DNA of 6,398 nucleotides from Bacteroidota bacterium. GTDB taxonomy: Bacteria > Bacteroidota > Bacteroidia > Bacteroidales > JAAYUG01. The translations under genes and the position numbers were made by a program. Positions 1 to 4,108 of this stretch are shown in pieces. Location: contig JAKAMP010000061.1 in the NCBI GenBank assembly GCA_021812865.1, forward strand, positions 1-6,398, in the 5' to 3' direction. Every line of letters starts with the position of its first letter. The first letter of the stretch is position 1. The notes beneath the pieces were generated by a model, which did not search any database, had not been told where the DNA came from, and saw only the letters and a list, made by a program, of their open reading frames with translations.

Positions 1-48
1 CAGCTGGTTCAGAGCATTCCGCTTAGGGCGGAAGGGTCACTGGTTCGA
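1..48 (+). pseudogene. Truncated tRNA-like element, first copy (5' end outside window)
   Basis: This is identical to 110-157 of the next repeat unit. It holds the D-loop onward, the anticodon stem TTCCG/CGGAA with loop CTTAGGG, and the 5' strand of the T-stem (ACTGG), ending in TTCGA. After position 48 the sequence no longer matches a tRNA: the 3' half of the T-arm and the acceptor 3' strand are missing. The first bases of the element lie outside the window. Confidence 0.7.
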
Positions 49-64
49 GAGTAAGAGGTAGAAA

Positions 65-94
65 TTGATTAACGTTCTATAGAGGATATTTTAC
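65..94 (+). promoter_or_regulatory. Possible Bacteroidota-type promoter of the tRNA-like unit
   Basis: TTG at 65-67, a 19-base spacer and TATTTTAC at 87-94 resemble the Bacteroidota -33 (TTTG/TTG) and -7 (TAnnTTTG) elements; the -7 matches four of six fixed positions. The element ends three bases before the tRNA-like sequence at 98, so transcription would start very close to the mature 5' end. An 8-base palindrome, TCTATAGA, lies in the spacer at 76-83. The call is tentative because the -7 match is imperfect. Confidence 0.4.
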
Positions 95-97
95 ATT

Positions 98-157
98 GGG
101 AGCTTAGCTCAGCTGGTTCAGAGCATTCCGCTTAGGGCGGAAGGGTCACTGGTTCGA
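98..157 (+). pseudogene. Truncated tRNA-like element with UAG in the anticodon position
   Basis: It begins with the same GGGAGCT, TA and D-arm (GCTC/GAGC) as the tRNA-Val at 207. It has a perfect five-pair anticodon stem (TTCCG 126-130, CGGAA 138-142 region) closing loop CTTAGGG at 131-137, with TAG at 133-135 in the anticodon place. The variable loop is short (GGGTC), unlike the long arm of tRNA-Leu, which a UAG anticodon would imply. Homology ends at TTCGA (153-157): the following GAGTAAG cannot pair with the T-stem strand ACTGG, and there is no 3' acceptor strand. It cannot fold as a full tRNA, so it is a decayed copy or a tRNA-derived RNA of another kind. Read in codons, 103-135 gives LSSAGSEHSA then TAG, the same tail as the nuclease gene at 320, but no start codon opens that frame here. 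Confidence 0.75.
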
Positions 158-173
158 GAGTAAGAGGTAGAAA

Positions 174-203
174 TTGATTAACGTTCTATAGAGGATATTT
201 TAC
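174..203 (+). promoter_or_regulatory. Possible promoter of tRNA-Val
   Basis: This is the same spacer sequence as at 65-94, now directly before the intact tRNA: TTG at 174-176, 19 bases, TATTTTAC at 196-203, with the tRNA beginning at 207. Its position before the only complete tRNA in the series supports a promoter role. The -7 element is not a full consensus match. Confidence 0.45.
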
Positions 204-206
204 ATT

Positions 207-281
207 GGGAGCTTAGCTCAGCTGGTTCAGAGCACCTGCCTTACAAGCAGGGGGTCACTGGTTCGAACCCAGTAGTTCCCA
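207..281 (+). tRNA. tRNA-Val (anticodon UAC)
   Basis: It folds as a complete class I tRNA. The acceptor is GGGAGCT (207-213) with AGTTCCC (274-280), seven pairs including one G-U. The D-stem is GCTC/GAGC. The anticodon stem CCTGC (235-239)/GCAGG (247-251) closes loop CTTACAA, with anticodon TAC at 242-244. The variable loop is GGGTC, and the T-stem ACTGG/CCAGT (257-261, 269-273) closes TTCGAAC. The discriminator is A281. The genome does not encode the CCA end: CAA follows. Anticodon UAC reads valine GUN codons. It is the only intact tRNA in the window and is followed at once by a terminator. Confidence 0.96.
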
Positions 282-282
282 C

Positions 283-306
283 AACCCCCGTTAACCGGGG
301 GTTTTT
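283..306 (+). terminator. Rho-independent terminator after tRNA-Val
   Basis: The stem CCCCCG (285-290) pairs with CGGGGG (296-301) around a five-base loop, extended by A-T pairs at the base, and is followed by a run of five T at 302-306. It sits two bases after the tRNA discriminator, so it separates the tRNA transcript from the nuclease gene that starts at 320. Confidence 0.9.
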
Positions 307-319
307 CATTTCAGTCACA

Positions 320-589
320 ATGTATTCCGTCTACATTATATATAGTCAGAAGCTTGACAGGTATTATGTGGGCAGCACTAATGACCTGGATCGGAGATTG
401 CACGATCATAACCGCGGTAAGACGCCCTATTCAAAGAATGGGTTGCCATGGGTACTTAGGTACAGCGAGCATTTTGAAACCAGGCAGGAAGCTGTGCGAA
501 GGGAGAAAGAAATTAAAAAGAAAAAATCAAGAAAATTTATCGAAGCGCTTATTGGGCTTAGTTCAGCTGGTTCAGAACATTCCGCCTGA
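320..589 (+). CDS. Small GIY-YIG (URI-type) endonuclease whose tail is encoded by a tRNA-like sequence
   Basis: A single-domain GIY-YIG nuclease of 89 residues, the usual size for the UvrC/intron-type stand-alone class. The GIY motif is represented by VYII (residues 4-7) and the YIG motif by YVG (16-18). The family's catalytic arginine is R25 in DLDRRLHDHN, and the metal-binding glutamate is E62 in RREKEIKK. A lysine-rich stretch (63-72) could contact DNA. The substrate is unknown; family members cut DNA as homing or repair nucleases. The ATG at 320 is the only start that keeps the whole fold; no clear ribosome site precedes it. From about codon 78 the reading frame lies inside the tRNA-like element at 552, and the stop TGA (587-589) is that element's anticodon triplet. 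The gene therefore sits between a tRNA and a tRNA copy, a layout suggesting tRNA-targeted insertion (inference). The fold assignment is firm; activity and mobility are not shown. Confidence 0.85.
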   Translation: MYSVYIIYSQKLDRYYVGSTNDLDRRLHDHNRGKTPYSKNGLPWVLRYSEHFETRQEAVRREKEIKKKKSRKFIEALIGLSSAGSEHSA

Positions 590-634
590 AGCGGAAGGGT
601 CACTGGTTCGAACCCAGTACCAGTAGTCTCCACA
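552..634 (+). pseudogene. tRNA-like element with UGA anticodon position, overlapping the nuclease 3' end
   Basis: It closely matches tRNA-Val and the upstream repeats. The D-stem is GTTC (561-564)/GAAC (575-578), which keeps pairing through a two-sided change relative to GCTC/GAGC. The anticodon stem is TTCCG (580-584)/CGGAA (592-596) with loop CCTGAAG, placing TGA at 587-589. The variable loop is GGGTC, and the T-arm ACTGG, TTCGAAC, CCAGT (602-618) is intact. Faults are C instead of U at position 33, a 6-base duplication CCAGTA CCAGTA (614-625) that displaces the acceptor strand, and only about five of seven possible acceptor pairs even if one duplicate is ignored. A UGA anticodon would mean serine, yet the long variable arm of tRNA-Ser is absent. 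It is most likely a non-functional tRNA copy kept partly as coding sequence, but its well-paired arms leave a structured RNA possible. Confidence 0.7.
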
Positions 635-637
635 AAC

Positions 638-672
638 GCAAAAAGGCCTTCATTTTCCGAAGGCCTTTTTGC
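638..672 (+). terminator. Strong symmetric (bidirectional) terminator
   Basis: A perfect 14-pair stem, 638-651 with 659-672, surrounds a seven-base loop. The core is AAGGCCTT with A-runs on the left arm and T-runs on the right, so it gives a T-tract in either direction. It lies between the plus-strand nuclease/tRNA-like unit and the 3' end of the minus-strand rubrerythrin gene (stop at 691), and can serve both. Confidence 0.92.
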
Positions 673-690
673 ATTAATATCTTATTTTCC

Positions 691-1320
691 CTATTTGAAA
701 TCAATGAACTTATCCTTGGGCGTCATGCAGAAGCTGCATTTCTCCTCTACATTCGCCGCCTGGAATGTATTGCCGCATTTCGGACAAACAAAATACTCGG
801 CCGACAAGGACGCTACATTGTTCGCATCAAGAGCTGCCAGTGCCTGTTTATAAAATTCAGCATGCTTCTTTTCGGTATCCATGGCCCAGGTAAATGACTT
901 CTTTGCATCGGCTGATCCTTCTTTTTCGGCTACTGCAAGAAAATCGGGGTACATGGTGGTGAATTCATAGGTCTCACCATCAATGGCAGCCTGCAGATTT
1001 TCTTTGGTCGTTTTCACCTCAAACTCAGGTGTAAACTCATCTGGCTTTGCTCCGTATTTTTCCAGTACAGCCTTGTGGTTCCCTGCATGAATACTTTCAG
1101 CTTTAGAAGCCGCCTCAAACAATACGGCAATCTGGGGTAAGCTGTCTTGTCTTGCCTTCTGCGCAAATGCAGCATACTTTGCGCTTGCAGTAGTTTCTCC
1201 CTTAAAAGCCGCTTTCAGGTTTTCTATGGTCTTGGCATACTTCTCTGCCGGACCTTTACATCCGCCCAGGAGAGCCAATGACAAAACCATTACAATGGAA
1301 TACAGAAGAATTCTTTTCAT
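691..1320 (-). CDS. rbr: Rubrerythrin, predicted exported lipoprotein
   Basis: Rubrerythrins are non-haem di-iron proteins that reduce hydrogen peroxide using electrons from rubredoxin-like centres. The 209-residue product begins with a lipoprotein signal: a KR start, a hydrophobic stretch to residue 18 and lipobox LGGC with C21 as the lipidated cysteine. The ferritin-like four-helix domain (about 26-165) has the expected iron ligands: E42 (KGETTAS), E75-x-x-H78, E116 and E119 (DGETYEF), and E150-x-x-H153. A short rubredoxin-like knuckle follows, with CPKC at 179-182 and CSFC at 195-198. All ligands are present, so it is probably active. Most rubrerythrins are cytoplasmic; here the signal places the protein in the periplasm or on a membrane face. 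It lies 143 bases downstream of the DUF2231 gene on the same strand and ends at the terminator at 638-672. Family assignment is very sure; export is a strong prediction. Confidence 0.93.
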   Translation of the reverse strand: MKRILLYSIVMVLSLALLGGCKGPAEKYAKTIENLKAAFKGETTASAKYAAFAQKARQDSLPQIAVLFEAASKAESIHAGNHKAVLEKYGAKPDEFTPEFEVKTTKENLQAAIDGETYEFTTMYPDFLAVAEKEGSADAKKSFTWAMDTEKKHAEFYKQALAALDANNVASLSAEYFVCPKCGNTFQAANVEEKCSFCMTPKDKFIDFK

Positions 1321-1348
1321 AGTCGTTGGTTTGGTTAATTATCAGGTA

Positions 1349-1356
1349 CAAATACA
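1349..1356 (-). promoter_or_regulatory. Possible -7 element for rubrerythrin
   Basis: On the minus strand this reads TGTATTTG, one mismatch from TAnnTTTG, 28 bases before the ATG. No clear -33 TTG lies 19-21 bases upstream, so this is weak. The same TGTATTTG string also occurs upstream of the DUF2231 gene at 1977-1984. Confidence 0.3.
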
Positions 1357-1372
1357 TCTTTTTAAATGTCTG

Positions 1373-1434
1373 GTGCCTTGATGAATCTTTGCAAACTCGA
1401 TTCCCGGCGTTGAACCTCCTCCATGACAAGGCAC
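1373..1434. repeat. Widely spaced 8-bp inverted repeat in the rubrerythrin upstream region
   Basis: GTGCCTTG at 1373-1380 is the exact inverse of CAAGGCAC at 1427-1434, with 46 bases between. It lies in the 143-base gap between DUF2231 and rubrerythrin. A small ACCC-TTCG-GGGT hairpin (1439-1450, minus strand) sits next to it, just after the DUF2231 stop, but no T-run follows, so it is not a standard terminator. The repeat could be a looped operator or an mRNA stem, or chance. Confidence 0.35.
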
Positions 1435-1463
1435 ACTCACCCCGAAGGGTATGAACCGCAATT

Positions 1464-1898
1464 CTATATGCCGATCATGTAATTATAAACCATGGTACCG
1501 CCGAGAAATCCGGTAATGCTTACGGTTACCATGGCGAAGAAATACAGTATGAAAGCCACCCACTTCAGGGAGCTGCCTTCTTTTTTCTTCCATACAATGT
1601 ATATCCTGAAAAGGCTGGCAAGGATCATCAGGGCAAGGGTTACTTTTGCAAATAATTCGTGACTGCCCTCCACACTGGCAACTTCTCCCTGGAGGCTGTC
1701 AGCGCTGGTAAAAAATTCCCCTGTCAGAACAGCAGCAAGTGCAGCCAGGGTACCCAGTATCATCAGGTAAAATCCTGTTTTGGTGAGGCAAGGCTCCTTT
1801 TTAAAGAAAAGACCGCCAAGGTCTGCAAGAAACCCAATAATGATCAGGGCCACGGGAAAGTGGACGATCATCGGATGTAAATGACTGGTATCGAACAT
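1464..1898 (-). CDS. DUF2231 family four-helix inner-membrane protein
   Basis: The 144-residue product starts with the family hallmark HLHPMIVHFPVAL (histidines 6, 8 and 13 beside the first helix). It has four hydrophobic segments at about 10-31, 42-62, 82-103 and 113-135. H80 before helix 3 is another histidine of the kind conserved in the family. Charged KKK stretches at 104-106 lie in the loop between helices 3 and 4. The biochemical role of DUF2231 is not established; membrane-edge histidines are compatible with haem or metal binding, which is inference only. The ATG at 1898 has no strong ribosome site, as is usual in Bacteroidota. A good promoter match lies 60-90 bases upstream. The rubrerythrin gene follows on the same strand, so the two may be expressed together. 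Length fits the family, and the gene looks intact. Confidence 0.85.
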   Translation of the reverse strand: MFDTSHLHPMIVHFPVALIIIGFLADLGGLFFKKEPCLTKTGFYLMILGTLAALAAVLTGEFFTSADSLQGEVASVEGSHELFAKVTLALMILASLFRIYIVWKKKEGSSLKWVAFILYFFAMVTVSITGFLGGTMVYNYMIGI

Positions 1899-1960
1899 AT
1901 TTCAGGTTTGGATGGTGAATAAAAATTTCAATGCTTATATGAAATCAATTCCTGCTTATC

Positions 1961-1991
1961 CAAACTTACGAAAAAACAAATACACATGCAA
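1961..1991 (-). promoter_or_regulatory. Bacteroidota-type promoter for DUF2231
   Basis: On the minus strand, TTG (1991-1989), a 20-base spacer and TAAGTTTG (1968-1961) match the Bacteroidota consensus; the -7 fits TAnnTTTG at every fixed position. It lies about 62 bases upstream of the DUF2231 ATG and after the folC stop, so DUF2231 probably has its own transcript rather than depending on folC read-through. Confidence 0.6.
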
Positions 1992-2016
1992 CTTCCTGAT
2001 AAAGAATTTGCTGTGT

Positions 2017-3300
2017 TCACAATATCTCGCTCACCACAAAATTGCTTCCGCCAATAAAAACCACGTCCCTGTCCGAAGCAATGGCCATGGCAGCCTCGAA
2101 GGCAGACTGAACCGAAGTGTAGGTATGCCCCTTCAGCCCATACAGCGCAGCCTTTTCTGCAAGTAAATTCTCATCAAGTGCGCGGGGTATGGCTGCCTTC
2201 GTGAAATAATACCGGGCATCCACCGGTAACAAGGCCAGCACTGCCGAAGGATCCTTATCTTTCACCGTACCGAAGACAATATGCAGTGTATCATGCGGAA
2301 CCCTTACCAATTGCTCCATGGCCAGTCTTATTCCTCCCTCATTATGTGCCGTATCGCAAATCACCGGAGGATGTACTTGAAGAATCTCCCATCGGCCATG
2401 CAAACCGGTGATGGAACCTGCATGATGGAGCCCTTTATCAATGCTTTCACGCGTGATGTCCGGAAACTTTTCTTTAAGAAAATCAAGTGCCGCAACCGCC
2501 GTGACAATATTTTTCATCTGGTACGAGCCTAGAAGGTCCAGTTGGATATACTGAATCTCTCCCCTCGTATCCTTCAGTTCAAAAACCTGTCTGCCCTGAT
2601 CGTGACCTGTTGCGGTGACCCGGTACCGGGTATCGGCAAACTGTATGGACGATGACATTTCTCCTGCCTTCGCCATGAAGACTTCCCTCGTTTCCGAGTG
2701 CGTTTCGCCGATCACCACGGGAATGCCGGTTTTGATAATACCGGCCTTTTCACCCGCTATGGCCGGGAGGGTGTGTCCTAGGAACTGGGTATGATCAAAG
2801 CTGATGTTGGTGATTACCGATAGCTCCGGGGTAATGATATTGGTCGAATCCAGGCGTCCGCCCATGCCCACCTCCACAACGGCTACCTCAACACCATTCG
2901 TGGCAAAATAGTCGAATGCCATGGCAACCGACATCTCAAAGAATGAAGGCTTGATCTGGTCGAGTATACCCAGGTGCTTCTCCACCCAGGCCACAACCTC
3001 CTGCCTGTCAATAGCCTCTCCGTTTATCCTTATCCTTTCTGTAAAATCCTTGAGGTGAGGTGAAGTGTATAACCCAGTACGGTAGCCCGATTGCTGCAAA
3101 ACCGCAGCCAGCATATGCGATACCGATCCCTTTCCATTGGTTCCCGCTACATGCACCGTTTTGAACTTGCGGTGCGGATGACCGAAATACCCGTCCAAAG
3201 CAAGAGTATTGTTCAGGTTGGCCTTGTATGCAGGACCTCCCACCCGGTGAAAAGCCGGAAGAGAATGATATAAAAATTCTATGGTTTGTGCGTAATCCAT
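2017..3300 (-). CDS. folC: Bifunctional dihydrofolate synthase / folylpolyglutamate synthase
   Basis: A Mur-ligase-family enzyme that adds glutamate to dihydropteroate (making dihydrofolate) and extends polyglutamate tails on folates in the cytoplasm, using ATP. The 427-residue length is typical of FolC. Visible signatures are the P-loop GTNGKGS (53-59), SPHLKDFTERIRING (80-94) and VEVGMGGRLDSTN (142-154) with E143 as a likely magnesium ligand. Further signatures are DHTQFLG (169-175), AGEKAGIIK (182-190) with K185 at the position that is carbamylated in relatives, LLGSYQMKN (256-264), GRWE (302-305) and DTAHNEGG (316-323). The first ATG of the conserved N-terminus at 3300 is used; an ATG 13 bases upstream is out of frame. 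Whether it has both activities or only one cannot be told from motifs. It is flanked by short gaps on both sides, and no clear terminator or promoter is visible. Confidence 0.95.
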   Translation of the reverse strand: MDYAQTIEFLYHSLPAFHRVGGPAYKANLNNTLALDGYFGHPHRKFKTVHVAGTNGKGSVSHMLAAVLQQSGYRTGLYTSPHLKDFTERIRINGEAIDRQEVVAWVEKHLGILDQIKPSFFEMSVAMAFDYFATNGVEVAVVEVGMGGRLDSTNIITPELSVITNISFDHTQFLGHTLPAIAGEKAGIIKTGIPVVIGETHSETREVFMAKAGEMSSSIQFADTRYRVTATGHDQGRQVFELKDTRGEIQYIQLDLLGSYQMKNIVTAVAALDFLKEKFPDITRESIDKGLHHAGSITGLHGRWEILQVHPPVICDTAHNEGGIRLAMEQLVRVPHDTLHIVFGTVKDKDPSAVLALLPVDARYYFTKAAIPRALDENLLAEKAALYGLKGHTYTSVQSAFEAAMAIASDRDVVFIGGSNFVVSEIL

Positions 3301-3481
3301 TTTTAATGAACATTTTTGAAAAGAGGCGGCTTACAACTCTGTAGTTTTCTCCACGGAGCAATCGTTGTTGTGAATTTTCTGAACTTTGATCATCCTTTTT
3401 CCCTTTGTTCTTTATTCCTTTTTTTGCCCTTATATTTTGATCTTATTGAACCTTTTGAGTATTCCTTTTCATTTCAATCCA
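3301..3481. other. AT-rich intergenic gap with a pyrimidine-rich tract
   Basis: This 181-base gap separates the start of folC from the end of the nitroreductase gene, both on the minus strand. From about 3386 to 3480 the plus strand is mostly C and T with T-runs (purine-rich on the transcribed minus strand). I see no hairpin terminator, no TAnnTTTG match and no convincing open frame. The folC promoter should lie here but I cannot place it. Confidence 0.5.
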
Positions 3482-3991
3482 TCACCAATGATCATAGTGA
3501 ATCCGTTCAGGTTTGAACCGCTCGGGAACAGTTCTTTTCTCAGCAGGATAGCCCAGGGATACTATGGAGAAGGGATGAATGTGGGGCGGTAGCTCAATAA
3601 GCTTTTCCAGGGCCGAAATACGCTCGGACCGGGGATAAACACCAAGCCATACGCCACCCAGCCCTAACCCATGGGCAGCCAGCAGGATATTCTGGGTTGC
3701 TGCGGCACAATCGACCGGCCAATATGCAGGTGTGTTGGCCAGGTTCTCATCCCCGCAAACCACAATAGCCGCAGCAGCCGAGGGCAACATGCTGGCATAA
3801 GGATGAACCTTCGACATATTCAGCAAAATCTCCTTCTTCTGCACAACAATAAAATGCCAGGGTTGTTTATTCACTGCAGAAGGCGCGTACATGCCCGCCC
3901 GTAGCAGCTCATTCAGCGTTTCACTGGAGACCGGCTCGCCGGTGTATCTGCGGATGCTTCTCCGGTTTATAATAACATCCAGAATGTTCAT
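3482..3991 (-). CDS. Nitroreductase-family FMN flavoprotein
   Basis: An NAD(P)H-dependent FMN oxidoreductase of 169 residues, a normal length for the short nitroreductase class. FMN-binding signatures are NRRSIRRYT (9-17), APSAVNKQPWHF (36-47) and VDCAAATQNILLAAHGLGLGG (93-113, key residues D94, Q100, N101 and the GLGLGG turn), followed by WLGVYP. The true substrate is unknown; members reduce nitroaromatics, quinones or other acceptors. The frame is open up to 4090, which would add 33 hydrophobic residues, but the family begins at MNILDVIINRRS, so the ATG at 3991 is chosen. The extra stretch also overlaps the likely promoter. It is transcribed divergently from the PIN-PhoH gene across a 117-base gap. 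Confidence 0.9.
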   Translation of the reverse strand: MNILDVIINRRSIRRYTGEPVSSETLNELLRAGMYAPSAVNKQPWHFIVVQKKEILLNMSKVHPYASMLPSAAAAIVVCGDENLANTPAYWPVDCAAATQNILLAAHGLGLGGVWLGVYPRSERISALEKLIELPPHIHPFSIVSLGYPAEKRTVPERFKPERIHYDHW

Positions 3992-4063
3992 AACTTGAAA
4001 AATAAGGACATGGTATAAATGAAAAAAAATAGAAATTTCGGAACATGACAAATATGCTGCCCG

Positions 4064-4098
4064 CAAAAGTAAAAATAATCTCCCATTCACTCATCCAA
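4064..4098 (-). promoter_or_regulatory. Likely nitroreductase promoter in the divergent gap
   Basis: On the minus strand, TACTTTTG (4071-4064) matches TAnnTTTG completely, about 72 bases before the chosen ATG at 3991. A TTG (4098-4096) lies 24 bases further upstream, somewhat longer than the usual 19-21 spacing. The plus-strand promoter for the PhoH gene must share this gap, but only a weak TTG-N16-TATAAATG (3995-4021) is visible for it. Confidence 0.5.
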
Positions 4099-4108
4099 AA
4101 TCACCGCC

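Larger units (their letters stand above)
1..206 (+). repeat. Tandem 109-bp repeat of tRNA-like unit plus spacer
   Basis: Positions 1-97 are identical to 110-206, so the period is 109 bp. One full unit lies at 98-206, and a copy missing its first 12 bases lies at 1-97. Each unit has about 60 bases of tRNA-like sequence followed by a 49-base AT-rich spacer that resembles a promoter. The next position, 207, begins a real tRNA-Val sharing the same first 27 or so bases, so the tRNA is in effect the last, complete member of the series. The array continues past the left edge, so its copy number is unknown. Perfect identity points to recent duplication or active homogenisation. An assembly artefact of a short tandem repeat cannot be excluded from sequence alone. 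Confidence 0.95.

Noticed and set aside
1..206. CRISPR-like array
   Set aside because: The 109-bp unit repeats in full with no variable spacers, and its content is tRNA-like.
354..626. Alternative 90-codon frame over the nuclease gene
   Set aside because: It is in another frame of a gene with clear GIY-YIG motifs; its tail is only a translation of the tRNA-like sequence.
427..633. Minus-strand frame opposite the nuclease and tRNA-like element
   Set aside because: It is antisense to a well-supported gene and shows no family features.
1362..1424. 20-codon minus-strand frame with GGAGGAGG near its start, before rubrerythrin
   Set aside because: The GGAGGAGG lies inside the frame after the ATG, so it is not a ribosome site; the peptide is short with no recognisable feature.
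3992..4090. N-terminal extension of the nitroreductase to an ATG at 4090
   Set aside because: The extension is not part of the family and overlaps the promoter-like TACTTTTG; the ATG at 3991 fits the fold.
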